Shown here piece by piece: positions 31,990 to 45,100 of a DNA stretch of 64,000 bases. The DNA is taken from contig NC_057316.1 of assembly GCF_000687475.1 (NCBI RefSeq), forward strand, positions 2,852,001 through 2,916,000, written 5' to 3'. A program made the position numbers and the translations under genes. The notes beneath the pieces are model-generated. The model made no database searches, had not been told where the DNA came from, and worked only from the letters and a program-made list of their open reading frames with translations. The stretch's first letter is position 1. Each line of letters opens with the position of its first letter. The stretch comes from Ustilaginoidea virens (lineage: Eukaryota > Ascomycota > Sordariomycetes > Hypocreales > Clavicipitaceae).

Positions 31990-34900
31990 GCCGGCACAGC
32001 GTCCTGGCTGTGAAGTCACTCACAGCTATGGCTGGTGGACGTTGCGATGTCGTGGAAAGCGAAAAAGAAAGGAGAGGGCGGGCGATTCGAGGCGGTGAGG
32101 CGTGGGAGGCGTGGGAGGCGTGGGAGACGTGGGAGACGTGTGAGGCTGGTAAGGCTGGCAAGGCTGGTGAGGCTGGTGAGGGAGAGAAGAGCTAGCTTTG
32201 TGGGGTGGATTGGAGGATTTTGCGAGGTCAGAGGGCCAGAGAGTCAGAGAGTAGAGTTGCGGAAGGGATTAATATGAAGGTTGTGATGGCAAGGTGTGCC
32301 CGTTTGACGCAGCGTGTGCACAGCTCCTGAACAACAACAAACAGAGGCCCGCAGCCCACAAGCCCGTGCTGCTTGCTGATGATTCCGTCTGGTTGTTGCT
32401 GGTGTGTTTGCTTGCTTCTTGGTGGCTCCGATGTTAGCGTGGCCTGGCTTACTGAGATGCTGGGATGGGCTGGGATGGGCTGGGGCGGGCTGGGGCGGGG
32501 CGGGGTGGCGGGGGGGGACAGGATGAGGGAAGGAAGGGGGGGGAGGGCGCCTTCGTTCACAAGCCTGGCACTGACTTGTTTCTGGGACTTGCAAAGCCTT
32601 TTGCCGCCTCCCCACTCATGCCAGCCCTGTACCATGTACTGCGTGTGTATCTTGTACCGTGTACTCCGTACCAGGCACGAGAGGTACCTGGCGATTCTTG
32701 CTCACCTTGGGGTGGAAACGCGGTCGACCGGTGGTCGCCGCCAGCCTAAGTCGAGGGGCGACGGGCCCGGAAGTGCAAGAGGGGGAGAGGGAAAAAAAAA
32801 AAAAAAAAGGCGATGCTAACCAGGAGGCAAGACAGGGCAAGACAGTGGGACCAGAACCCAGGATTCGCCGACGACAGGCACGGTCAAAAATCAAGCGTAT
32901 TTGTTGCTTGTTCTGCTGCTGGAGGTATATTCAGTGCAGGCGCATTACCGTCTGATGTCTGGTAGAAAGATGGGAGTTGAGGGTCAACAAGACTCAAAGG
33001 CTCGAGGCAAGGCAAGAGCGGTGGGCGGACTAGCTCCAGAGAAGGGAGGTGCGGGTGCCTGGAAGGGAAAGGGATAACTAACGGCAGCAATAACAAGGAA
33101 GGAATGGCTCACAGCCGACGTTTATTTTATTTTTCTTGTCGGGGGGGGGTGGAAACCATGTTGTATATAAGTTATTCACGGATTCCTTGCACACGCAGCC
33201 AAGGGCTGGTACCAGCGATGGTATCCCACGGGCCACAATAACCGCTTAATCAAACAAAAAGCAAAGCCAAGCACCCCTCAACGCACGACAAAGCACGGCC
33301 AGCACGGCCAGCACGACCAGCACGACCAGACCAGGCAGGGATGGCGCGCCGAGAGGGGGGAGGGGAGGGTCACCCAAGTTCCACGTGTTGGCGGCAGGCG
33401 GTTGGCCGAAAGGAAACCTGCTCTTCCTTTCGTTCCCTTGCCTCTGAACCGAACCGAACGAGCTTGCTTGCTTGTGGACGTAGCAGCGGGCGGCAAGCGA
33501 TGATTCGTACCAGCCCATCTCCAAATGTCGACTCGCAGGCCATCGGCACTCTCCCCCCCTCCCCTCAAATCGTTCAATTGGGTGTTGACCCTGTTGACCC
33601 TGTTGACCAGGAAGGTCAACGGCTTCTTTGGCGCCTCGCACCACAGGCTGCCAGGCTGCCAAGCCAGGCTCAGGACCGCATGGGCAGCCAACGGACGCAT
33701 CTGACAACTTACAAGTCTGCTCTGGCTAGGCCAGCAAACCACCCGCAAACTATTGACCCATCCACGAGGTAGGAGGGGAGGCACGTATGTAGCCAGCTCA
33801 TGGCTCATGCCCATAGGCGCACCGTACCGTATCGTACCGATGCATCTCTTGCGTCCATCAAACCGGATTCGCTGGCGGGCACGTAACTTGCTCAATCCGG
33901 GCAGAACCACGAGGTGAAGAAGCTCGTCGGGTGGGCGATATATGTGCTCACTTCACTGCTCGACAGCGACACACGGCCAGAGGCACGTGAAGCATCTAGG
34001 CCGAGGCAGGTCTTGTCTGACGTGGTCCGTTGGATGTCTGTTGGATATCCGCTGGATGCCTGTTGTGGATGCTCGCTCGTTGGGTGGTGATGCGACTCGG
34101 TTGAATGTTGCAACTCGCAACTTGCCGGAGCAGTCGTGGTTAGTTCTTGGCCAGCCGTTTCCCGCGATGCCAGGCTCCAAGCAGTTCTGCTGTCTTGGTC
34201 TGTTGCAGATGGCTCAGAGGGTGCGTCATCTGGGGTCTGTTACTTCCTCTCTTGTCCATTGCCGAATGGAGGTGTCGGCCCACGTCTGTGGAGTGGTGTC
34301 GAATGCGACCTCGACGACAAAAGAAAGAAGCCCGGGGGGGAGGGGGGGGGGAAGCCATTTCTGCTCTCTGTCATGGGACGAAGGGCCAGCGAGAGTGGTG
34401 TCTTGAGTCCTGAGTCCTAGAGTCCAACGGGCTTTTTGCCTTGTTGCTGTTGCAATCCCCGTCACATTCCCTATTCTCTCACTAGCTCCTCGTCGTTCTC
34501 TTGCAGAGGGCGCTTTAGAAACAGAAACAGGTTGTTGCTTTTTAGAATTTACGCGTGATTCTCGTTGTGCTACTATAAGGCGCATGTTGATTGAACGTGA
34601 CCACTTGGCAACAGTTCAAGCACAGCCGGGTTGGAAATAAGGACAAGTATTCATGTTGCAAGGCAGATTGGAGATGCTGTCAATTCTTTCTCTACATAAA
34701 GGTTGTCGTCAAACTGGGCCAGCCAAGTTGGGGTATTGATACGCAGGTTTAGGTACAGAGGTACAAAAACATGGAGGGTGTAAAATGCCCAAGGTACGAG
34801 GCGCAGGTGCAAGGTGCAGGTACAAAGGTGCTTCGCTTAGGTACTCCGTAAAGGTAATGGGCGGGGGCGCCTAGAGGTAGGCAGGCAGCTAGGCATTAGT

Positions 34901-35229
34901 GGCAACAGCGCTTGCGGGAGCGGGAGGTCTAGGCGCCAGCCAGCCATTGCGTGGATGCGCCTCAACTTGGTAAAAGAGACTGGAACCTTAATTCTCAGTC
35001 CCAGACGGCAAGGCGTGCTCCCAGGCTCCAAAAGCCCCAGCCGGTCCCCGCGGACAGGCAATGCTCGTGCCAACGCGGGGGGCGCCCTATGTCAAGTCAT
35101 GGATGGATCTGGGTTTTTTTCTCTCCTTCCCCAAGGCCCCACATTTCAGGGCCCAAATAAGTCCAAGTCGCCTTGGGCTCTTGTTCAGCTCACCCGTCTG
35201 AATAGAGAGACCGCCTTTGGCAAAAACGG

Positions 35230-35260
<31 letters not shown>

Positions 35261-35408
35261 CCATCGCACCCTGCTTCAAGCTTGTTCCCCCCCCCCTCCA
35301 AGCCATGGAATACGGATTCTGAAGACCGGGTCTAAAGACGGAGCAGGGCCAGCCCAGTCACGGCCACGATGAACTAGACGGAATCTAGCGGAAACTTTTC
35401 ATGCACAA

Positions 35409-35472
35409 GCCCGCTGCCAAACTCGTCTTTGCTCCCCAATGCATCTCGGGGAAGTTGGTGCCCGCCCCCCCC
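35409..35472 (+). repeat. Dispersed 64-bp repeat, copy 1
   Basis: The segment from GCCCGCTGCC through CCCCAATGCATC to a C-run is repeated in reverse complement at 39436-39500, with about one substitution and one indel in the C-run side. Copies are about 4 kb apart. Confidence 0.85.
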
Positions 35473-36310
35473 CCTTCGCCCCCTTTCTCGGCACGTCGAC
35501 GGAGTACCACCCTCCAAGTTCGACATGCTGCGTCCCATTGAACAAACGGCAAACGATTTTGCCGTCCATCTTGGGCCGGTGCTCTGTACACAACATGCAT
35601 GACTACATGTACGTCCCCATTGCCCACGAGGCCGCGGTGTTGTGCGCTGTGGACACGGCCATGGAGTCTTGGCTGCCAAAAGATCAGCGTCCGTCCGCTC
35701 CTTGCACAGTCTGCCTTTGCCCAGTGCTGTTTCAAGAGTCATGGCGGGCACTGGGGGGAAAAAGAAAAAAAAAAAAAAAAAAAGGCGGGGGGGGGGGCGA
35801 CCATTGACCCGCCCAGACGAGGCTGGCTGGAGCTGGCTGGCTGGAGCTTTGCAAAAAAGGCCCGTCGGCGGCATGCGCCCGATCATCGCTGTCTCGCATG
35901 TGGCCTGCCTGGTGTGTACTGCGTACCTCCTGGGAGGTAGATAGGTACCTACGGTACTTGTGGTGGGCATGGTATGCCTGCCTGTATCGAGAGTAAAATC
36001 AAATCAAATCAAATAATGTTGACACAATGTCTTGTCGTTGTCCGCCCATACCATGTTGTAGATACCTACCTGGAAGGTACCTACGTACCTTAGGTATCTA
36101 CCTCCTAAGGTAGGTAGATGTAGGAACCTCTTGACTTTATGTAAAAGGGTTTAGGCTGACCCTTGTCCTGTGGCCGGTCGTGGACCCGTGGTCATGGCTT
36201 GCAATCAGGCAGGAGCAGCCCGCCCCCCCTGTTGCGCAACTTCCGCTTCCCAAGGACTAGACGGCATCACATCACGCCGTTCAGTTCCTTTTGCCCGTTT
36301 TCGTCAATGC

Positions 36311-36358
36311 GTTTTCACGTTTTCACGTTTTCACGTTTTCACGTTTTCACGTTTTTAC
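36311..36358 (+). repeat. GTTTTCAC octamer array
   Basis: Five perfect GTTTTCAC units followed by one variant unit (GTTTTTAC). Confidence 0.9.
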
Positions 36359-37630
36359 GTCGTTTTCGCCTTTCCGCGCTTTCGTCTCGCAGCATAACCT
36401 GACGCCAGCAATTCGCGGCCTGGCCCCATGAAGCGCATCGACGAGGGCTCCGTACTCGGTACTCGGTCCTTGGCACGGAGTGCACATTGCAGAATCGGCA
36501 GACTCTTGCTAGACACGGGGATGAATACATACCTGGCTGCGGCCTGCCTGCAGGCTACAGCCGAGCCGAGCCGCACCTGCAAGCTACCTAGTACATATTG
36601 ACAACAACACGCGATGGCAATGGCCTGGTCATATACCGTTATAGCATGCCAAGGCCTGAGCTGAGTGAGTCCTGACTCGGCAACACGCGTCCACGTCTCC
36701 CCATCTCAGCTCTGCAGGTTTGATTGACTGGTCGGTCTCGTTGCAGACGGCAAAAGTTACGGCCACCAGCTACATAGCTACATAGGTAGGTAGCTGCTCA
36801 GCCCCCTGTAGGCTCAGACTCCTCGGTCAACAGCATCAGCAGCATCAACAGCATGCGCAAGTCTTGCGATTCGACAGGAACAAGCAGTGTCGAGCACGGC
36901 TCGCTCGGCTTGGCAGCTTAGGCTGACATGGGCGCTGGATGGCCCCCAACCCCCATCGTGGTATTTCCAACAGTGCCAGCGGAAGCATGCATGTTTTGTA
37001 CTCGATATTTCTTTTCTTTCTCACTTTTACTTCAAGCTAGCCCTTCGGTGGCGAATACTCTGCACAATGGCGAAGCGGAACGAGAAAGCTCTCGTCGTCG
37101 TCGTCGTCGTCGTGCAGGCTGGCTGGCTGAGGCTTTTCCCCCAAAGGACCCCAACCAAGATTAGCCCAGCAAGTATAGCTACAAGGAAGAAAAGGGGGGG
37201 GGGGGGGTTCCGGACAACCAGCAGAGCTGCAGCAAGCGTGTCAATATGACATATTCGCTTGCTTCCTCCAACATCAACATCAGCAACCGAGCTTGTGCGC
37301 CAGCCAATCTCCTCCGACTCCGTGGCCCGTAGCGACTGGCAACATGGGGCATATCAGGAGGGGGGTGCTTCACGTCCAGGAACAGCCCTTTCTGCAACGT
37401 TGACGACATGGCGTGAAGACGCAATCAGGCAGGATCGAGATGGGTGGGTGGCACAGCGCCTTTTCCTCGGCGCCACCAGGAACCGCGCCATAGTCAGTGG
37501 CTGCCAAGAAAGTCGCCTTCACACCCACTTTCGACGAGGTTGCTATTTCTGCAGGCCACCTACATATCAGAACCCCGAATCCCCGCAGGGCAATTGAGTT
37601 TGTGGGCCATGATTGCTCAACCGCCGCCGT

Positions 37631-37720
37631 CACCGTCCACCACCGTCCACCACCGTCCACCACCGTCCATCACCGTTCGTCACCGTCCGTCACCCCCCAT
37701 CACCCCCCATCACCACCCCC
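37631..37720 (+). repeat. CACCGTCCAC decamer array
   Basis: Nine 10-bp units: three perfect, then progressively diverged toward CACCCCCCAT. Confidence 0.85.
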
Positions 37721-38884
37721 AATCCCCATCCCCGCGCGGGCGCTAGGCGGTACTGCACAAACAAGGAGTAAGACGGGCATGCCCTCTGACCCTGAAGCAA
37801 GGTTGGGCTTTCGCTTTGTCACATTCTCGGAATGGTAGTACGGACGGACGTGCAGCCGTCTAGAGGTAGGTAAGCTTAGGGTTCCTACACGTTACGTTAG
37901 GCAGGTGCTTGAGAGTCGGAATTCGCTATCCAGAAAAAAGGTAGCTGAATCAGGTTCATGGAAGCCCACCAATTCGCTCCTACCAGACAAGGCTCGAGTC
38001 AGTCTTCAGTGTGTGCACCCGACTCGCTCTCCCGTCAGTGCACAGTCGTCGTCGACCACTGCCGCCGTCTCGTCTCGTCTCGTCTCGTACAGGCAAAAAA
38101 AAAAAAAAAAAAAAAAAGAGCAAATGCAACCATCAACCGAGTGGGTTCCGGCTGCGATCCGACAGCTGCAGGGGTCTGGTGGAGATGCCGCGTTTCTATC
38201 GATTTATGGCACATGTTTACTGGAAACGACGTCCCGGATCTCTCGCCGTAGACCGTCTTTTGCGGCGGGCTCATGACCTGACATGTCACTGATGTCAGTA
38301 ATCCAGGAAAGGGTTACCTGCTATAAGCCTACATGAATACGGACCCCATCGTCTTCTCGCGGCGCGACTCTCCCATAATTACAGTTGCATGCACGGAGTA
38401 CTCCGGGAGGATCCACCCGTGGAATCTGCAATCGGCAGGGCACAGCGAGGCGACGGGGGCTCGGCTGTCTGTAAGATGGTTTTGATGCAGATAGATGGAG
38501 GGCACGTTTCTGGTGCGACAAACCACCTCATCCCTCGGATTCCCAACTGACGAAGCTGCAAATCACCACGCATCAGGTCCCCATGTCATGCCACCATGCT
38601 GCAGAATAATTTCAGCTGGATAGCTGCCACGGGCCAAAATATGCCGCCGGGGATAGATGGACAGAGCTGCATGAGCCGTGGACGGGACTACTTGTCCAAG
38701 GCTTACAAGGAGAACAGGTCGGATATGGCAAATTCATGGCCGAGTCTCATGAGACAAGAGTCAGTAAGAGAGGTTAGCCCGCGCGACAAGATATCCTACT
38801 TTTTACTTTGGCGTGTCGAAGACGACGTGCTTTGGACCCCAATGACAGACGGGCCGACAGATGGTTCTTTGACCAAGGGGATGG

Positions 38885-38954
38885 CCACGAGCCACGAGCC
38901 ACGAGCCACGAGCCACGAGCCACGAGCCACGAGCCACGAGCCACGAGCCACGAG
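38885..38954 (+). repeat. CCACGAG heptamer array, 10 copies
   Basis: Ten perfect 7-bp units with no interruption. Confidence 0.93.
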
Positions 38955-39435
38955 TGACGACGCAGCCTGCGCCGTTTGAGACTGCCATTGCCATGGCTGG
39001 CAAACAAGACAATCATCAAGCCGCGAGGCATCCTGCTTGCGCGTGCGTGCCTTGCATGAGGAGGGCGGCCTGTGTCAACTGTGCGGTACGGTACGGACGT
39101 ACAGTCATGGCATCTCATCAGTGGCTGGCATCAGTGGCTGGCTCCCCAACCACAGTCCCTCTGTCGGAGTCTGTCCATTCTTATTATGAGTCGTTTGCCA
39201 AGATTCACGGACGCAAGAAATTGCCCGCTCGACCACACCACCAGCACCAGTCTGGAACCTCGCCAAGCTATTCCCAGGTGCCAGATAAGCTAATGTTCAT
39301 ATCCGGTTAATATCCGCAACGAGGCAAAAACTCAATCGATGCCGTTGCCAACCCGAGGGCAAGCTCAAGCTCGGCTTTCTCAACTCATCTTATCTCCTGT
39401 GCATGGCTCATGTTTATCCGAGTAATTTCTTGTTA

Positions 39436-39500
39436 GGGGGGGGCGGGGCACCAACTCCCCCGAGATGCATTGGGGAGCAAAGACGAGTTTGGCAGCGGGC
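39436..39500 (-). repeat. Dispersed 64-bp repeat, copy 2 (inverted)
   Basis: Reverse complement of 35409-35472. Copy 2 is followed directly by a T-run of about 21 (39501 onward), while copy 1 has no A-run at the matching end. Confidence 0.85.
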
Positions 39501-42019
39501 TTTTTTTTTTTTTTTTTTTTTGTGTCTCGTCGGTCCGCCCAGAGTCAGTCTCTCCACCAGGCGCTTTTTTTTTTTTTTTTTTTTTTTCCTTTTTTTTCTT
39601 CTGGCCCGCCCCGACGCTTGCCTTGTCGGCAGGGCGGGGCGGGGCGGGGCGACCAAGAGAGCAAATGCAACCTGAGCGGGCCAGCAGTCCTCGTCATGCA
39701 GGTGCGCCGGCGACCCGTTTGGCCGAGCCGAGCTTGTCTGGAGCGTGGTACCTCTGGTCAGGCCGACTGCTGACTGCTGATTGCTGATTGCTGATTGCCC
39801 TGATTGCCCTACTCTGTAGTCCGTACGGAGTACATGAAAGGGATGGATCTGTCGTCCGTATCCGGTGGAGAGATGGGGGGCGTTGGGGTGACATTCACCG
39901 TTCTGGCCCCGCCAAAACGCTGAAGAGAAGCAGGGTCGCGGGGCCGGAAAAGATGTTGTTCCGCGGCAGAAGAAAAAAACTCTCCTCCTTGCCAGGCCGG
40001 AAGCCGCCGCGAGGCTCGTCCCCGATCCGTACCTCGTAACGGGTACCAGGTACCAGGAACCTACCTAGATACTTGGTACCTGCCTCTATGAAATCCAAGT
40101 TGCCTCGTCTCCCCTTTTTTTTTTTTTCTTTTTTTTTTTTTAACCTCTGGTTTTTTCTTTCTTCTTCTTTCCCCTTCTCCTCTGCGTTTCCATGCGTTCC
40201 TTTGAATCCCGTTTCAATTCCATGTTTTCCAGTCTCCCAGGTCCCAGCCAAGCAGGCAGCCAAGCAGGCAGGCAGGCCAAGTACCCAGACCGGCTGCAAG
40301 ATGGTCTGGCTGGCTGCCCCCTTCAGCCCAAGACATCTGTGATGACCCCCCCCCCCCCCCCCCCCCCCAACCCAAAAAAATATCCTGGACTTTTCTTTTC
40401 TTTGCCTTTGGAGCAGAGCCTTTGTCCAGCAGCAGCCGTCTTGGACTTGGGCCTCTGCCGCCTGCCTCGCATCTCGGCGTGCTTTTTGCCCAACGGCTCG
40501 AGACTGGAAACATCCAGTCAGTTGCTTGATTTGATCATATGTGCCACACTCCCGACTCGAGCCCATCCATCCATTGCGTATCGGGACTTGCATGCGACTC
40601 GTCACAATGGATACCCGGCCTACACGACGAGCACCGAGTCCAGCTGTCTGTCTGTCTGCTCACAAAAATAAAAAAAAAAAAACAAAAATGGTGCTTCGCT
40701 TCGCCCAACCCAAAATTCGGCCAAGGTAACCCTCCCTACTGGAAATATCCAATATATGGATGGGCATGGCGTCCGTCGACTCGGCGAGCCTCGCCTGGCT
40801 GTGACTGTGAAGATGATCAAGCAATTCGTCATCATCAGCTCGGCCTGCTCGCTCACTCGCCTCCAGGAGTCCAGGAGTCCAGGAGTCCAGGCCGGGCGCT
40901 CCTCCCGTACGTTGCTGCTGCACCTATGCGCCGGGACGAGAAACCAGGTTTTGCACGGCGAACCACCACCCTGCTTCATTCAGCACGGTAGAAAATCAGA
41001 AAATAAAAGCCCAACGTCGATACGCGAATGCCTGACCTCGCCCCCTCCCCCCCCCCCCCCCGCCCTCTCAGTGCTCCCCTCTCAGTGCTCCCCGTAGCCC
41101 AGAGTGGAAGAACGGCCCGACACGTTGACTTGAAGAATTGCCATGAATCCGGCCCAGGTGCTTGTGTGGTGTGGCGTCCCGCCATTCGTCGACACAAATG
41201 TCACCGAGTTTCCACCTCCACTGCGCGCTCAGTATGCCCAAGAGCGAGCCAGATGATGAATGTCCCCCGGGGGGGGAAGCTCAGACTTGGACCTTGTTCC
41301 TACTCCTTCGCCGAAGCTGAAGCCTGCGGAATCCTACCACAATGGCCGATTGGGGCGGCTTTGCCAATGGTTTCCCCCCCATGGCCAATCAAGCATATCA
41401 TATCATACAGAGTTCGAGTATGCAGATACGCCCAGCCGAATTGAATCGTGGCGGTGTGTGTGGGAAGCTTCACTTGGTTCACCACGCACGGGGTTCTCGA
41501 CTCCCCTTCCAAGGACCATCCCACACACCCAAAGTTGCAAACGTGCTTGCTTCATCAGATGCATCATTGCATCACGCGGGCACCGTCGCTGCGCTGTTTG
41601 CGCTCGCAATGGCTCGTGGGGCCACGGCCAAGTCCCCGTCTTCCGAGGCCAGGGCGGCGGCATGTCACCCGCACCCGGGCTCTGCTGTTTTTGATACTTG
41701 CCGATGGCGCCAATGTGCGTGCTCTGCCCCCCCTCCGCCTACCCCCGACGGAAGGGCCAACGTTTGCCGCTGATGCTGATGAGCATATACGTGGTGTCAA
41801 GAGAGGTCTGGCGGCTCTGTTGTTCTGTTGTCCATGTCGCGCCTGTTCGGGTCAACGACGCTGGTCGGTCGGTGGGTTCGAAAAGGGGCAGCGCACGCAA
41901 CTTGGCTCTCCCGACTCGACACGACATATGTACTGTAGTTGACTCGATCCTTTCCGAGAGCTTGCGGATCCCCTTCCCCCAAGTTCCAGCTTCAGGCCAA
42001 TGCTGTCTTGTCCGTCCGT

Positions 42020-42115
42020 CCGTCTGTCCGTCTGTCCGTCTGTCCGTCTGTCCGTCTGTCCGTCTGTCCGTCTGTCCGTCTGTCCGTCTGTCCGTCTGTC
42101 CGTCTGTCCGTCTGT
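42020..42115 (+). repeat. CCGTCTGT octamer array, 12 copies
   Basis: Twelve perfect 8-bp units. All three frames of the array are open, so it gives rise to spurious long reading frames. Confidence 0.93.
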
Positions 42116-45100
42116 CATCTTGCACTTGCCTCTGGACATCTAGCACATCCAGCAGCACTACCCTGGATGGCCAGGCAGTCAGTCATGACCAGCCAAGCTG
42201 CATCGAGCTTTGCGGTTTTGAATCTTGCCACCGTCTCCTGCAGAATGCGAAGCACTCGTCTCATGGTTTTCTTCTGCTTCACCAGCCGCCAACTACACGC
42301 TCGCGTGTGCTGAGTGCACTCAGCCTTGGGGAAGGAAACATCTTCTATTCCAAGACTGCGCGTGTGGACGCGACTAATCAGTCACGTACAAGTCCGTCTA
42401 CCGCGTGCCAAAGTCAGCAAGCACTTTTTGCATCAACCCGTCGCCTTGTGTAAAGTGCCTCCACCACGACAGTCGTTCAACGCTTGTTGGCAATGGCACA
42501 CACACTGGCTTCATGTAATATCTGGACGAGTCTGCCGGTAGTATGTCACGTCAGGCTCCTAATCCAGAATACGTCTTGGCCTTTCAAGCTAGACTCATAC
42601 ATCTCTGCCCTTCAGACTAGACTCTGGATGCAATCACATCCCTGAGACGAGGAACGCTGTCGCATGAGTCGCAGAGTTCCAGGACGACACGCAGTCACCA
42701 GTTCAGATCCGCGACAAACTGAACCGACCATGTCGACTTTTCTGCAGAGTTGAAGCGGCTCCCAAGTGGTGCGGTGCGGTGCGTCGCGTCAAAGTCTGAA
42801 CCGAGACAAGGCTTCCACGAAGCTTGCTCTGGCGGCTTGCTGTTCCAGGACAGCATCGACATGATGCTCTGGGTATTGGGACATGCATGCCAATGCCCAA
42901 GGCTTCAAAACTGCGCTGCCAGAAATCTGCAATGTGGACGTAGTTGATTTCCCAACTTTGACAAAGAGTCAAGGCCCTCAATGCACGCGCAAGGAACGAG
43001 ACAAGACGTGCTTCACCCCCAAAGTACCGTCAGTGTTAACGACGGGGCCAGCGTTTTCGACACGCATCACATCTGCAAATTCAACCCACGTGTTTTCGGC
43101 CCTCCATCATGAGCGAAATGGAGAATGCGTCTGCTGTTGTCCTTTCCACAAAGCAGTTACCGCCTGGGCAGCTGCTTTGCGGAAGCGGGTTAAGCGCGAT
43201 TGACAGGCATTTGTTTACATTTGCCACCAGCGCGGAACGTGCGTGCTACATCCCCAGCATCCAGGTATATGGTGTCGCTACAGGAAGCAGGCGTCTTACT
43301 GGGACCTGCTACGAGGCCCAGTAGCTCCCGACGAGATTCCACATCAGCTGGACCAGACGTGCAATGGGCCGAGGAGGCAATGGTAGCCCCCCAGGGTTTG
43401 TCAATTTGAGTGTCGGGGGATGTTTGTTGATGCTCCCGAGGCGTGAGGTTGCGCCGCTACGGCTACAAGCTGCGAGACGGAAAATGTGCCAGTCACGGAG
43501 GAACCTCACATCGTGATCTGCGTGCGTCGGGAAAAAAAAAGAAACATGGGATTGTGAGTTTGCATGATCGCAAGGAAAACTGGCTGTCTTTGTGGCTTCT
43601 CGCGAACCTCAAATTCCGTTTCTCACTCGATATCCCGTGCCCTTCAATTCGTCCATGTAGAAAACGCTTTGCCAAGATAAAATTTTCTTTGACGTCGGGA
43701 CAGATCAGATAGCTTGAGCTGGTGGTGCGAGGTGAGCGTGAAGCGGATCGGCTCGCAAGCCCTTGGGGCGTATGGTTCGGTTCATTCTCTTGAGCTGCTT
43801 GGATTCGACGATTCAGAGTGTCCATCCTGGCCGATGACTTTGCAGCAGTCGCCCGAGAAGCTGCTTTTCGGCGGCGGCAAAAGTGGTGGGTTAATCGAAC
43901 AATGGAACTTGCCCGTGGCCAGGCAGGTTCACGTCAAGGCCCGACGGGACGTGTTGAGAAATAAGGTGTGATAGGAATCCCACCAGCATGAAATCTCGTT
44001 GCGAACTAACTTGCTCTTCGAAGCATGTCGCCTACCTCCCCTTTTCATTTGGCTGTTTTCATCTTCAAACTCTTGAGCTCTCGATATCGGTTCATCGTTT
44101 CAACCCTGTTCAGTATGGGGTAACTTTGCCAAAACTCCCAGCGTCCTCAAAACTCCCTAGGAATAAGTATCTGCCAAGTTGACCGCCCAACTCACTTACA
44201 AAGTCCTGTTCGTTTCCGCAAACAGAGATTGTGATTTGTAGCACAACGCACAGGTGGCTTGTTTGCCGAACAAGTTTTCCATCTGAAATCTTGCGACCCA
44301 AACTCAACGTGAAAACATCGAGACCAAAGCCTCAAAGCTTGCCTTTTGATAAGGGGTCTGAAAACCCAAGTGTCCAGCTGCACACTGACCACACAGCTCT
44401 CATCTGTCCAAAGACTCAAAAGCAACAGACCATGCTCGGCTGCGACCCTGCGCGCGATACAGTTTCGCACAGCTTGGGGCCGATGCAGACTTTGGCTAGA
44501 GAGATATGGGGCACAAGGCTGGTAGCACAGCGGGCGTGGGAGACGGCATGTAGATATTTGGCATTGCGCTGGATGAAACACAAGGCAAGGCGCCTTTGTT
44601 GGCGGTGAAGCGTCTTGTATTGGATACTAATGTCGTCGAGGCAGCAAACTCGAGCTGAGACGGAGTTGATAAAGTCATCTTGCTTGTGAGCGAGGGCAAA
44701 CTTATCTAGGGAAGCATTCGTAACAGAGGAGAGAGGAAGATGACTTTCAAAGAAGCTCGCGTCGAGGTCTGGTAGCAGCCACGGTCCAAGTACTTTTCGT
44801 TATCATGATGATATCGTGGGCATGGAATGCGGGCATAGACAGTGGTTGAGTGTCCTGTCAATCAGCGCCGTCATCATACCATCGGCCAATAAGTTAGAAA
44901 GTAGGCAATGTCTCAATCCAGTATTGTCCCTCTTTGGTCTGTGGGATGAAGAATATCGCGAGTTGTCGTTACGCCAACGAGAGCTCCATGGTTGGGGCCA
45001 AGCATTTCCCCTCGTCCATGTAGTCACATAAAGGTGATGTTACTGCAGGTTATGGACAAATAATCATATGTCCGGCATTCTGCGAGTGGTGCCATGACAC

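Noticed and set aside
35374..35970. Minus-strand frame of 198 codons covering one copy of the inverted repeat
   Set aside because: Contains a poly-Phe run from a homopolymer and no domain; the similarity to 39403-39675 is of DNA, not of a conserved protein.
38885..38954. CRISPR-like regular repeats
   Set aside because: Units are contiguous with no spacers, and the genome is eukaryotic; it is a minisatellite.
39895..40605. Minus-strand frame of 236 codons
   Set aside because: Built around poly-G, poly-A and Lys/Glu-rich repeat translation; no support as a protein.
41698..42453. Plus-strand frame of 251 codons in the gene-poor region
   Set aside because: Its length is due to the CCGTCTGT array, which is open in every frame; the remainder has no conserved block.
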